A stretch of DNA of 64,000 nucleotides from Cohnella sp. CFH 77786 (GTDB taxonomy: Bacteria; Bacillota; Bacilli; Paenibacillales; Paenibacillaceae): positions 248,001 through 312,000 of the forward strand of contig NZ_WJIB01000002.1 of assembly GCF_019400745.1 (NCBI RefSeq), given 5' to 3'. The notes under the pieces are model-generated. The model did not search any database and was not told where the DNA came from. It was given only the letters and a program-made list of their open reading frames with translations. Position numbers and translations under genes: made by a program. Shown here one piece after another: positions 1-8,535 of the stretch (position 1 is the first letter of the stretch; each line of letters starts with the position of its first letter).

Positions 1-2
1 TT

Positions 3-158
3 CACTATGCCTTGGGCCAGATTACGGCGGGCGGAATTGCCCGGGCAGGCGTCGGAGCGGCGATCGCGCTGCTCTTGATGATCGTTCCGATCACGCTCTT
101 TATCATTTCCCAGAGCAGCGTCATGCAGACGATGGCGACTTCCGGGATGAAAGACTAG
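3..158 (+). CDS. Sugar ABC transporter permease, MalG type (C-terminal end only)
   Basis: Only the last 51 residues lie in the window. They end in SQSSVMQTMATSGMKD and are almost the same as the end of the permease at 49268-50137. The visible part is the last membrane segment (LLLMIVPITLFIISQ) and the cytoplasmic tail of a CUT1-family inner subunit. The NHL-type gene follows after 18 bases, the same order as in the second operon near 50150, so this is very likely the counterpart of the 49268 gene. The full subunit would pair with a MalF-type permease upstream of the window. Confidence 0.85.
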   Translation, partial: HYALGQITAGGIARAGVGAAIALLLMIVPITLFIISQSSVMQTMATSGMKD

Positions 159-176
159 AAGGGGGCGTGCTCGAAA

Positions 177-1643
177 TTGAAAATCGTACGAAGAGCGACT
201 CTATGTCTGCTTGCCGCCTTGGGCTGTCTGGCCGGGTTGATCGGCGGAGGGGAGATCGCCCGGGCGGAACCGGGTTCCTATCATTATTCCTTCTGGGGAG
301 ACACGGTCGTCGCGCCAGCCGCCTACAAGGCAACCGCTTTATTGAGCGGCGAGGGTCTGGGCATCGGGGCGTTCAAAGAACCTGACGATTTGTACGTCTC
401 GGCAGACGGGCTGATTTACGTGCTGGACTCCGGCAACAACCGGATCGTCGTACTGGATTCGCAATTCAAGCCGGTGCGAATGATCGACTCCTTCGTCCGG
501 GACGGGCAGGCGGATACGTTCGCGAACCCTCAGGGAATCTTCGTCACCGAACGGAACGATATCATCGTTGCGGATACGGGACATCAACGAGTCGTGCATC
601 TGGATGCGGAAGGCAAGCTTGTGAAGATCGTTGAAGCGCCCAAATCGGAAATGCTTAACGCCAACTTCGCATTTCAACCCGTTCGGGTAGCGGCCGATCG
701 CGCGCAACGGATTTATGTCATGTCATCAGGCGTCTTCGACGGCTTTATGGAATTCAATGCCGACGGAGAGTTCACGTCCTTCATGGGCGCGAACAAGGTC
801 CAGGTCGATCCGGCCGACTATTTCTGGAAGATGCTGTCCACCCGAAAGCAGCGGAGCCAGATGATTATGTTTACCCCGACGGAATTCACAAATCTGGATA
901 TCGACGATGAAGGCTTCATCTATGCGACGAATGGCGATCGATTTGGCGACACCATCAAGAAACTGAACGCACAGGGCAACGATATCTTGCGAAGGGAAGG
1001 GTACTTCAGCCCGAGAGGGGACATTCGTTTCTCCCCCGCTGTTGGTCCTTCCAGACTAATCGATATCGATGTCGGAGACAGCGATATGTATTCCGTTCTC
1101 GATTCCAACAAAGGCCGTATCTTCACTTACAACGGAGACGGGCATTTCATGTACGAGTTCGGCGGCCTGGGCAATCAGTTGGGAGAATTCAACACGCCGA
1201 CAGCCATCGAGCGGGTCGGGGAAGATTTTCTCGTACTGGACAAGGCGCTTGGGGAGATCACGGTATTCCGGACGACGGAATACGGCAGGACGCTTAACGA
1301 GGCCGTTCGAAGCTACTATCGCGGGGATGAAGACAAGGCATACGAGATGTATCAGAAGACGATCAACATGAACGCGAATCTGGAATTCGCCTATGTCGGG
1401 ATCGGCAAAGCGCTGCTTCGTCAAGGGGATTATGCCGAAGCCATGAAGTATTTCAAACGCGGCAAGGATCAAAAGAACTACTCGAAGGCGTTCCTTCTCT
1501 ACCGCAAGGAAGTGCTGCGGGAGCGGTTTCCGGTCATCATGACCGTCGCCGCCGTCCTGGCGATCGGCTTCCTGCTTGCCAGAAAGTTCCGGATAATAAA
1601 CAGGGGAAAGAAGGTTGCCGCCAATGAGCAAAGGGCTGTTTAA
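177..1643 (+). CDS. NHL-repeat protein with TPR and C-terminal membrane anchor (cassette copy 1)
   Basis: The 488-residue product has a signal peptide (about residues 1-30, ending in ARA), then a beta-propeller region (about 60-370) with NHL-like blades such as YVLDSGNNRIVVLD and IIVADTGHQRVVHLD. A TPR-like helical part (about 385-455, AYVGIGKALLRQGDYAEAMK) and one membrane segment (about 460-478) with a basic tail follow, so the body should face outside. The start is TTG behind GAAGGGGG. The paralog at 50154 begins at the matching place with ATG, which supports this start. The gene overlaps the Yip1-like gene by 29 bases. NHL propellers bind proteins or glycans, or catalyse; no catalytic residues can be assigned here. 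Function unknown; a scaffold or sensor for the importer is an inference. Confidence 0.85.
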   Translation: MKIVRRATLCLLAALGCLAGLIGGGEIARAEPGSYHYSFWGDTVVAPAAYKATALLSGEGLGIGAFKEPDDLYVSADGLIYVLDSGNNRIVVLDSQFKPVRMIDSFVRDGQADTFANPQGIFVTERNDIIVADTGHQRVVHLDAEGKLVKIVEAPKSEMLNANFAFQPVRVAADRAQRIYVMSSGVFDGFMEFNADGEFTSFMGANKVQVDPADYFWKMLSTRKQRSQMIMFTPTEFTNLDIDDEGFIYATNGDRFGDTIKKLNAQGNDILRREGYFSPRGDIRFSPAVGPSRLIDIDVGDSDMYSVLDSNKGRIFTYNGDGHFMYEFGGLGNQLGEFNTPTAIERVGEDFLVLDKALGEITVFRTTEYGRTLNEAVRSYYRGDEDKAYEMYQKTINMNANLEFAYVGIGKALLRQGDYAEAMKYFKRGKDQKNYSKAFLLYRKEVLRERFPVIMTVAAVLAIGFLLARKFRIINRGKKVAANEQRAV

Positions 1644-2247
1644 ATTCCCTTTATATCTCATCGTTCATCCCTTTAACGGCTTCTGGGACCTCAAATACGA
1701 ACGCAGCAAGAAGGCGAATCTGATCCTTTCCATGCTGATCCTGTTCTTGCTGGTCATCACCAATGTGATGAGCAGCCAGTACAGCGGTTTTCTGGTCCGT
1801 CTGTATAATCCGGCCGAGATGAACAGCCTGATGGAAGTGTTGTATGTGGTCGTCCCCGTCTTGTTCTGGTGCGTAGCGAACTGGTCGCTTACGACGTTAA
1901 TGGACGGCGAAGGGAAGTTTGTCGAGATCTTTACTTCAACCTGCTTTGCGCTCATTCCAATGATTCTCATCAACTTCCCGTGGATCTGGCTGAGCAACGT
2001 CATTTCTTTGCAGGAAACGGCCTTTTACTCCTTTTCGGGCAACATCGCCGTTTGCTGGTCTCTGTATCTGTTGTTCGTCGGGAATATGACGGTGCATCAA
2101 TTTACACCTTCCAAGACGATCGGCACGATGCTGCTGTCCGTTGCGGCGATGGGCTTTATGGCTTTTCTTTGCATGTTGTTTTTTAGCCTGATCCAACAGG
2201 TCGTTTCCTTCTTTTCCATCCTGTATCAAGAGATTGTTCTAAGATAA
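1615..2247 (+). CDS. Yip1-family integral membrane protein (cassette copy 1)
   Basis: The 210-residue product has about five hydrophobic segments and resembles Yip1-domain proteins, multi-pass membrane proteins of unknown biochemical role in bacteria. The N-terminal stretch (LYLIVHPFNGFWDLKYER) is typical of Firmicutes members next to sugar importers. The TTG start lies inside the end of the NHL gene, directly after AGGGGAAAGAAGG. An ATG nine bases further on is possible, but the paralog at 51598 lacks that ATG and keeps the TTG, so TTG is preferred. The overlap means translation is probably coupled to the NHL/TPR gene. No catalytic motif was seen. Confidence 0.8.
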   Translation: MPPMSKGLFKFPLYLIVHPFNGFWDLKYERSKKANLILSMLILFLLVITNVMSSQYSGFLVRLYNPAEMNSLMEVLYVVVPVLFWCVANWSLTTLMDGEGKFVEIFTSTCFALIPMILINFPWIWLSNVISLQETAFYSFSGNIAVCWSLYLLFVGNMTVHQFTPSKTIGTMLLSVAAMGFMAFLCMLFFSLIQQVVSFFSILYQEIVLR

Positions 2248-2264
2248 GAGGGAGGAGATTACCT

Positions 2265-4817
2265 ATGCGCAAGATCACTTGCGCCTTGCTGGCCGCGTGT
2301 TTGCTTCCCGCGCTTGTTGCGGGCTGTTCCGGCGCAAGCTCGCCCCAACGCTCGGAAGAGAACCGCGAAGCGGTATCGGCCGTCGCGCAAGGAAAACCGC
2401 TCCGTGCTTCCTTCACAGACTCCCGTGTCGACGGCATGAAGGGGATCGTAGAGAACGACCGGCTGCAATTGTTCGCAGACGATCAAACAGGGGCCATTGC
2501 CGTGCGCAATAAGCAAAGCGGCGAAATCTGGCACAGCAACCCGCCCGAACGCGACTCGGACTCTCTTGCCGCAGGCGTGAACAAAGAGCTGTTGTCCTCG
2601 CAGCTGAAGCTCGATTTCTATAACAGCTTTGGCCAAATCGGCTCGGTCAACTCCTACGCGGACAGCTTCGCTCACAAACAAATTCAGGCTGAAGCCATTC
2701 AGGGCGGCCTCAGAGTGGTCTATACATTCGGCACGGCCGCGAAAACGGCGGAAGATCTGCCCCTGATGTTAAGCTTCGAACGATTCGAGAGCTTGTCGGG
2801 CAAGGTGGACAAAGCGGGGCGGCGCGCGCTGATGACCGCCTACCGGAAGGACGAGGCCAAATCGGTCTATGTGAGAAACGACGATGCAGTCAAAAGTGCT
2901 TCGCAGTTGAAGCGGACGTTGAAAGCTTTCGAGGACGCGGGGTATACGGAAGAAGACTTAAAGAAGGATATGGAGGAACTGAACTTTACACAGGAAAAGC
3001 CGGAGGGGCGAATCTTTAAGGTAACGGTCGAATACGTCCTGGATGCCGACAGTCTGGTCGTTCGCGTTCCGGCATCCGGCATCCGTTATCCTGCCAACTT
3101 TCCCGTGAACCGCATTTCCGTGCTGAGCTTCTTCGGCGCGGGAGGGGCGAACGAGGAGGGAACGATATTCGTTCCGGACGGCTCCGGCGCGCTCATCCAC
3201 TTTAACAACGGCAAAATCCGATATCCTGCCTACCAGCAGTCCGTATACGGATCGGATCTGACGATGGAGCGAACCGAAACGGCCGGAAGAGAGCAAACGG
3301 TCAGACTGCCGGTATTCGGGATGATCAAGGATAGCGACGCATTTCTCGGCATCATTGAAGATGGTGCGCCTGTCGCCACCCTTAATGCGGATGTCAGCGG
3401 CAGGTTAAATAGCTATAACTACGTCTATCCGAGCTTCAACGTGGTGAACAAAGGCCAGGTGACGTTGAATGCGAAAGGGAAGGAGCGCACGCTGCCGAAG
3501 TTTCAGGAAAGCCCGGTGAAGACGGACTTCACGATCCGTTACGCTTTCCTGAGCGGGAAAGACGCTTCCTGGCAAGGGATGGCCCGGTACTACCAGCAAT
3601 ATTTGGAGCAACATAAAGGACTTCCCGAGCGGAAGACGGGCGGCCATTCGGAAGATACCCCCTTCTATTTGCAATTGGTAGGGAGCATTTCCAAACGGAA
3701 GCATTTTGTCGGCATTCCGTATCAAGCGTTCGAACCGCTTACAACGTTCCAACAGGCGCAAAGCATCGTCGAACAGATGCAAGAGCGCGGGGTCGGCCCG
3801 ATTCGGGTCAAATATTCCGGCTGGTTCAACGGCGGACTGGATCACCAGGTACCGGACAACGTTGCGGTCGACCGGGCGGTTGGCGGAAGCAAGGGGTTGC
3901 GCAAGTTTGCGGCGTATGCTCAGGAGAAGGGAGTCGCATTCTATCCCGACGTTGCCATGGTCATGGCTCATTCGGGCAAGGGTTTCAACGAGAACGAGGA
4001 AGCGGCCGTCACGCTAAGCGGCATTCCCGCCAAGATTTATCCGCTTGATCTGGCCACCCAGGGACGCGACAGGAGCCGGTCTCCATCCTATGTCGTATCG
4101 CCGCGCCTTGTCGGAAAATATGCGGACGGTATGCTGGAGGATCTGAAAGGCTACAAGACCGGCGGTATTTCGCTGCGAGACCTGGCCGATCAACTGAACA
4201 GCGATTATCGCATTGGCGGTCTGATCGACCGGGCCGAGTCGGAAGAGATCTCCGTTCAAGCGCTGAACCGGATTCGCGGCGAGAACTTGAAGATGATGGC
4301 CGACGGCGGAAACGCCTATGCGCTTCCTTATTTGACGGACATTACGAATGCGCCGCTCGCCAGCAGCGGATTCAAGCTGGAGGACGAAGAAGTTCCTTTC
4401 TATCCGATGGTCGTTCGCGGATATATCGACTATACGGGAGAACCGTATAATTTGTCCGCTTACACGGATTATAAGCAATATATGTTGAAATGCCTGGAAT
4501 ACGGAGCGGGTGTCTATTTCGAATGGATCTACGAGCCGAATTACAAGATCCAGGATACGGAGCACAGCGAACTATTTGCCGTCCATTACGGACAATGGAT
4601 CGACCAGGCTGCGGAAATCTACCGGGAAGTGAACGAGACATTGAAGAACTTCCGGAATGAGCGGATCGTCGCGCATGAGAAGCTGGAGGAAGGCGTCTAT
4701 AAGACCGTCTATGAAAGCGGCGGTTATGTCGTTGTGAATTACAACCTATCGCCGGTGACGGTAGAAGGCAGGACGTTGGCAGGCGAGAGCTATATGACGG
4801 GCGGTGAACGGTCTTGA
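2265..4817 (+). CDS. DUF5696-type surface lipoprotein (cassette copy 1)
   Basis: The 850-residue product is a lipoprotein: its signal peptide ends in LVAGC, with Cys21 as the lipidation site. An N-terminal beta-rich part (about 40-440) contains FVPDGSGALIHF and YGSDLTMERTE. A C-terminal part (about 465-800) alternates predicted strands and helices as a TIM barrel does (KYSGWFNGGLDHQVP, FYPDVAMVMAHSGKG, LPYLTDITNAPLASS). It matches the DUF5696 proteins found beside sugar ABC permeases in Paenibacillus. Its stop overlaps the next permease start by four bases, which ties it to that transporter. It could be an unassigned glycoside hydrolase or an oligosaccharide receptor; neither is proven. RBS GGGAGGAG. 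Confidence 0.8.
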   Translation: MRKITCALLAACLLPALVAGCSGASSPQRSEENREAVSAVAQGKPLRASFTDSRVDGMKGIVENDRLQLFADDQTGAIAVRNKQSGEIWHSNPPERDSDSLAAGVNKELLSSQLKLDFYNSFGQIGSVNSYADSFAHKQIQAEAIQGGLRVVYTFGTAAKTAEDLPLMLSFERFESLSGKVDKAGRRALMTAYRKDEAKSVYVRNDDAVKSASQLKRTLKAFEDAGYTEEDLKKDMEELNFTQEKPEGRIFKVTVEYVLDADSLVVRVPASGIRYPANFPVNRISVLSFFGAGGANEEGTIFVPDGSGALIHFNNGKIRYPAYQQSVYGSDLTMERTETAGREQTVRLPVFGMIKDSDAFLGIIEDGAPVATLNADVSGRLNSYNYVYPSFNVVNKGQVTLNAKGKERTLPKFQESPVKTDFTIRYAFLSGKDASWQGMARYYQQYLEQHKGLPERKTGGHSEDTPFYLQLVGSISKRKHFVGIPYQAFEPLTTFQQAQSIVEQMQERGVGPIRVKYSGWFNGGLDHQVPDNVAVDRAVGGSKGLRKFAAYAQEKGVAFYPDVAMVMAHSGKGFNENEEAAVTLSGIPAKIYPLDLATQGRDRSRSPSYVVSPRLVGKYADGMLEDLKGYKTGGISLRDLADQLNSDYRIGGLIDRAESEEISVQALNRIRGENLKMMADGGNAYALPYLTDITNAPLASSGFKLEDEEVPFYPMVVRGYIDYTGEPYNLSAYTDYKQYMLKCLEYGAGVYFEWIYEPNYKIQDTEHSELFAVHYGQWIDQAAEIYREVNETLKNFRNERIVAHEKLEEGVYKTVYESGGYVVVNYNLSPVTVEGRTLAGESYMTGGERS

Positions 4818-5731
4818 AATCCTTCTTCGCGGCATTCGGCAAGAAGCAGTGGACGCACGAGGGTCAGAAAGCATTCTGGGGGGTTATTTACGTTCTCCCC
4901 TGGCTGATCGGTTTTCTCTTATTCTTCCTCCTTCCTTTCGTGTCTTCCTTCCGATACAGCCTCAGCTCCATCAAGGCCAATGCGGATGGCATGATCATCC
5001 AATTCATCGGCTTCTCGAACTATGTGGAAGCTTTAACGGTGAACACCAGCTTTAACCGCGCGTTAACGGAATCGATTGTGAATATGGTCGTCAGCGTGCC
5101 GTTAATCGTCATTTTCAGTTTGTTCATCGCCGTCTTGTTGAATCAGAAATTTTTCGGAAGAGCGCTGGCCCGATCCGTCTTCTTCCTCCCGGTCATTTTG
5201 GCCTCCGGCGTTATCGCGAATCTGGAGACCGGGAGTCTCGTCCAGGCACTAACCGAACAGAACGCGGTCGCGGGCAATTTTGTCCAGGTGCTGGGCGACT
5301 CCCCGCTGGAACGGATTATGCTGCGCGCAGGCGTCAACGAGTCGATCGTCCTTTATTTGACGGATGCCGTCGATAGAATCAACCAGATCGTCAGTCAATC
5401 CGGCGTGCAAATTCTGATCTTCCTGGCCGGCATTCAGACGATCTCGCCGCAGCTCTACGAAGCGTCCAAGGTGGAAGGCGCCACCGGCTACGAAGCGTTC
5501 TGGAAAATCACATTTCCGATGGTCAGTCCGCTTATCCTCGTCAATGTGATCTTCACCATTATTGACTCGTTCTCCCGGAATGCCATGACGGATTTGATCA
5601 AGACGACAGGCTTTGCCAATTTCAACTTCGGATTAGCCTCGGCGATGGCTTGGATCTATTTCCTGGCGATCATGATCATCTTGGGGATCACGTCTTATCT
5701 GGTATCCAGGAAAGTGTTCTACCAAGACTAA
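4814..5731 (+). CDS. Sugar ABC transporter permease, MalF type (cassette copy 1)
   Basis: The 305-residue, six-segment membrane protein has the CUT1 EAA loop near residue 215 (YEASKVEGATGYEAFW), the contact site for the ATPase subunit. Its start TTG (TTGAAATCC) overlaps the DUF5696 stop by four bases, so the two are translationally coupled. It pairs with the MalG-type permease that follows. Between segments 3 and 4 it carries a longer hydrophilic insertion (about 135-185) than usual, also present in the paralog at 54802. No ATPase gene is nearby; CUT1 importers of Bacillota commonly share an MsmX-type ATPase encoded elsewhere. Confidence 0.9.
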   Translation: MKSFFAAFGKKQWTHEGQKAFWGVIYVLPWLIGFLLFFLLPFVSSFRYSLSSIKANADGMIIQFIGFSNYVEALTVNTSFNRALTESIVNMVVSVPLIVIFSLFIAVLLNQKFFGRALARSVFFLPVILASGVIANLETGSLVQALTEQNAVAGNFVQVLGDSPLERIMLRAGVNESIVLYLTDAVDRINQIVSQSGVQILIFLAGIQTISPQLYEASKVEGATGYEAFWKITFPMVSPLILVNVIFTIIDSFSRNAMTDLIKTTGFANFNFGLASAMAWIYFLAIMIILGITSYLVSRKVFYQD

Positions 5732-5746
5732 GGGGGAGTGAGAGAT

Positions 5747-6697
5747 TTGATATTGGCTCGATTGTTATCGTTGGAAATCTGGAAACGGTGGCTCTGGTCG
5801 CTCGTTCGGTTCGGACTCATCTTCGGCATGTCGTTCGTCATTCTCTACCCGATCATTCAGAAAATATCGACGGCGATCAAGGACAAACAGGATCTCTATT
5901 CCCCGATCGTGGTGTGGATCCCCCAGCATTTTACGTTTGATAATTTCAAGAAAGCCATCTCGATTATGGACTATTGGCATACGCTCGCGAACACGGTTAT
6001 GCTGTCCGGAATGACGACGATTCTGACCGCCGTTTCGTGCGGGTTGGCCGGATATGCGTTCGCCCGGTTGAAGTTTAAAGGAAGCAAGCTGCTCTTCGCA
6101 GGCGTCGTGCTCACGATTCTGGTTCCGCCCACGACGATTCTGATCCCGATTTACATGAACCTGAAGAACTTCACCTTGCTGGGAATCATTCCGCTGTTCA
6201 CCGGGAAACCGGTGAGTCTGCTGAACTCGTACTGGCCGTTTATCTTAACTTCGGCGACGGCGAATTCCCTGAAAGCTGGCCTCTACATTTATATTTTCCG
6301 GCAATTTTTCCGGAACATTCCGAAGGAAGTTGAGGAAGCGGCCTACATCGACGGCGCCGGAGTAGGGAAGACGTTCACCCGGATCATGCTGCCGAACGCC
6401 ATTCCGGCCATTGTCACCGTTCTGCTCTTCTCGTTCGTATGGCAGTGGAACGACAGTTTCTTTACGACCACCTATTTGACAGCCAGCAAGGTCATGGCGA
6501 CGCAATTGTCTTCGCTGCCGTTCAATATAGGTAAACTTGCCGAAGGCGGCGGCTTAGCCATGCAAACGGATCCTTTCTATCTGAGCATGGTGCAGGATAC
6601 CGGCATTCTTCTGGCGATCTTGCCTCTTGTTCTTATGTACTTCTTCGTGCAGCGATACTTCGTGGAAAGCATCGAACGCACGGGAGTCGTTGGCTAA
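5747..6697 (+). CDS. Sugar ABC transporter permease, MalG type (cassette copy 1)
   Basis: This is the inner-membrane partner of the preceding permease, with six predicted segments and the EAA loop EEAAYIDGAGVGKTFTRI. The reading frame is open from a GTG at 5738, but GGGGGAG (5732-5738) overlaps that codon and sits at ideal distance from the TTG at 5747. The paralog at 55729 also begins with TTG at the matching residue, so 5747 is chosen. The protein ends FVESIERTGVVG, close to its paralog. The fucosidase gene follows after 23 bases in the same operon. Confidence 0.9.
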   Translation: MILARLLSLEIWKRWLWSLVRFGLIFGMSFVILYPIIQKISTAIKDKQDLYSPIVVWIPQHFTFDNFKKAISIMDYWHTLANTVMLSGMTTILTAVSCGLAGYAFARLKFKGSKLLFAGVVLTILVPPTTILIPIYMNLKNFTLLGIIPLFTGKPVSLLNSYWPFILTSATANSLKAGLYIYIFRQFFRNIPKEVEEAAYIDGAGVGKTFTRIMLPNAIPAIVTVLLFSFVWQWNDSFFTTTYLTASKVMATQLSSLPFNIGKLAEGGGLAMQTDPFYLSMVQDTGILLAILPLVLMYFFVQRYFVESIERTGVVG

Positions 6698-6720
6698 ACA
6701 TTGCGAGAGGAAGAACGGGG

Positions 6721-8004
6721 ATGGTTAAGAAAGAACTAAGCGGCGCGGAGCTTGCGTCCATGTTGAAGAGCAGCATTCAGCTCAAAAGCCTCGATGGCGT
6801 TGAAGCGCCCGAGTTAAAGCTGAGCGACGAAGACATGCAGTGGTGGCGGGATGCGAAGCTCGGATTGTTCTTCCACTGGGGGCTTTATTCGATTGTGGGA
6901 CGCGGCGAATGGGCCATGTTTAATGAGAAGATTCCCGCGGATGAATACGCGAAGCTGGCTGAAAGGTTCAACCCGCTGCATTGGAACCCGGAACGAATGG
7001 CACAGCTTGCCCGGGAAGCAGGCATGCGTTATTCCGTCATGGTCACCCGCCATCACGATGGATTCGCGATGTGGGACAGTCCGGGCAGCTACGGACGATT
7101 CGACAGCATGCACGCCGCGGCCAAACGCGATTTCGTGAAAGAATACACGGACGCCTTCCGGAACGCCGGACTTGGCGTCGGCTTGTATTATTCGCCTATG
7201 GATTGGCGGTTTCCGGGTTACTTCAAGCCGCTGGAGCTTGCCGACAATGCGGAGCTGATGAAGAAGCAGTGCTACGCTCAGATCGAGGAGCTGACCACCC
7301 GGTACGGGCAGATCGATATTCTGTGGTATGACGGAGGCTGGCTGGCACATAGCGGAACGGATGCGGATGCGGCTTGGTTCTGGGATCCGGTGAAGCTGAA
7401 CGGGATGGTCCGGCGCCATCAGCCGGCATGCGTAATCAATCCGCGGTCCGGATGGATCGGCGATTTTCAATGCGACGAAGGCACGCACGCCATCACCGGG
7501 AATATCCTTCCGATCGATTGGGAGAAATGTTTTTCCATCGGAACCCATTGGTCCTATGACCCGCAAGAACTTGTGATGCCGCTGGAAGAAATCATCAAGT
7601 TGATGATGGACTGTTTCGTCCGCGGAGGCAATGTGCTGCTGAACGTTGCTCCGAATCCGGACGGGGAGATCCCCTCCAGCCAAGTCGAACGGCTTAAGCA
7701 AATCGGAGCGTTTATGCGGAAGAACGGCGAAGCCATCTACGGGACGACTGCGGGGCCGCTTGAGCCGGTCGATCATATCTGCGGAATGACCCGAAGAGGA
7801 AATGTACTTTATCTCCATGTGCAAGACATGCAGGCATTCGAAAACATCGGGCTGCTGCCGCTTGAACAGCGAATCGCGCGTTGCCGGTTGCTGGACGGAA
7901 GCGAGATTCCTTTCGAGCAGAACGAGCAGGGGATTGAAATTCGCGTTCCGAAGGAGAAATGGGAACCGCTCGATACTGTGGTTAGGCTGGACATTCTAGA
8001 ATGA
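6721..8004 (+). CDS. Alpha-L-fucosidase, GH29 (cytoplasmic)
   Basis: The 427-residue enzyme has the GH29 opening DAKLGLFFHWGLYSI, the HHDGFAMWDS substrate-binding block and ILWYDGGW, where Asp204 is the expected nucleophile of this retaining family. GNVLLNVAPNPDG is a further family block. A C-terminal beta domain follows from about residue 345. There is no signal peptide, so it should act in the cytoplasm on imported fucosylated oligosaccharides. It is the last gene of the importer operon and is followed by a strong terminator. In the second copy of the cassette this position is taken by a GH10 xylanase. Confidence 0.92.
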   Translation: MVKKELSGAELASMLKSSIQLKSLDGVEAPELKLSDEDMQWWRDAKLGLFFHWGLYSIVGRGEWAMFNEKIPADEYAKLAERFNPLHWNPERMAQLAREAGMRYSVMVTRHHDGFAMWDSPGSYGRFDSMHAAAKRDFVKEYTDAFRNAGLGVGLYYSPMDWRFPGYFKPLELADNAELMKKQCYAQIEELTTRYGQIDILWYDGGWLAHSGTDADAAWFWDPVKLNGMVRRHQPACVINPRSGWIGDFQCDEGTHAITGNILPIDWEKCFSIGTHWSYDPQELVMPLEEIIKLMMDCFVRGGNVLLNVAPNPDGEIPSSQVERLKQIGAFMRKNGEAIYGTTAGPLEPVDHICGMTRRGNVLYLHVQDMQAFENIGLLPLEQRIARCRLLDGSEIPFEQNEQGIEIRVPKEKWEPLDTVVRLDILE

Positions 8005-8078
8005 AGCGCAGGGATTACAGCGGCGGTGCTTAGACAGTCATGGCGGGATACTTGAATTCGTAATTCGCTTTAACGGAA

Positions 8079-8122
8079 GAAGGGATTGTCCCAGGTTAGT
8101 TCCATGGGGACAATCCCTTTTC
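8079..8122 (+). terminator. Rho-independent terminator of the first importer operon
   Basis: The arms AAGGGATTGTCCC and GGGGACAATCCCTT form a long stem around a short loop, followed by TTTT on the plus strand. It sits 75 bases after the GH29 stop and closes the operon. No T-run follows on the minus strand, so its effect on the convergent pseudogene is unclear. Confidence 0.85.
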
Positions 8123-8183
8123 AACTTCATGAACTTCCGCATTCGTCAATTCTTAGTCAGATTCGGCAATTGACCAGCAGTTG

Positions 8184-8535
8184 TTATCCCTTCACGGCAC
8201 CGCTGCTCAGCCCGCCTACCACTTTCTCCTGCATGAGCAAGTAGACTGCTTCGTTCACCCACAAAAGAAAGCATGGAGAGCGAGATCGTGTACATTTCTT
8301 TTTTGGTTAAGAACAGGACGGCGAAAATCAATTCATTGTAAATGAATAGAAACGTCAAAATCCCAGTCGTAGAAATAATCGGCATGGATATAAAAGTCGC
8401 ATAAATGGCGATGATCGTAGAGTAACTATTATATCCGTCTATCGACGACACCAATTTAACCAAAGGTACAAGCGTCGAGTGGATCGGCACCATAATGCCG
8501 ATGCTTATATACGCGTAAAGCAAGCCCGGACGTTT
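8184..8535 (-). pseudogene. Remnant of a MalG-type sugar ABC permease (internally deleted)
   Basis: Pieces of a permease can be read on the minus strand: RPGLLYAYISIGIMVPIHST, then a stretch ending ATFISMPI that runs straight into ISTTGILTFLFIYNE, skipping the EAA loop region (about 45-50 residues). A further break follows SLSMLSFVG. The normal family ending (EAVYLLMQEKVVGGLSSGAVKG without break) is found in another frame, with a stop at 8184. There is no start codon or N-terminal half. The upstream end is fused to a sensor kinase remnant near 8530. At least three deletions are needed, so it cannot be functional. Confidence 0.75.
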
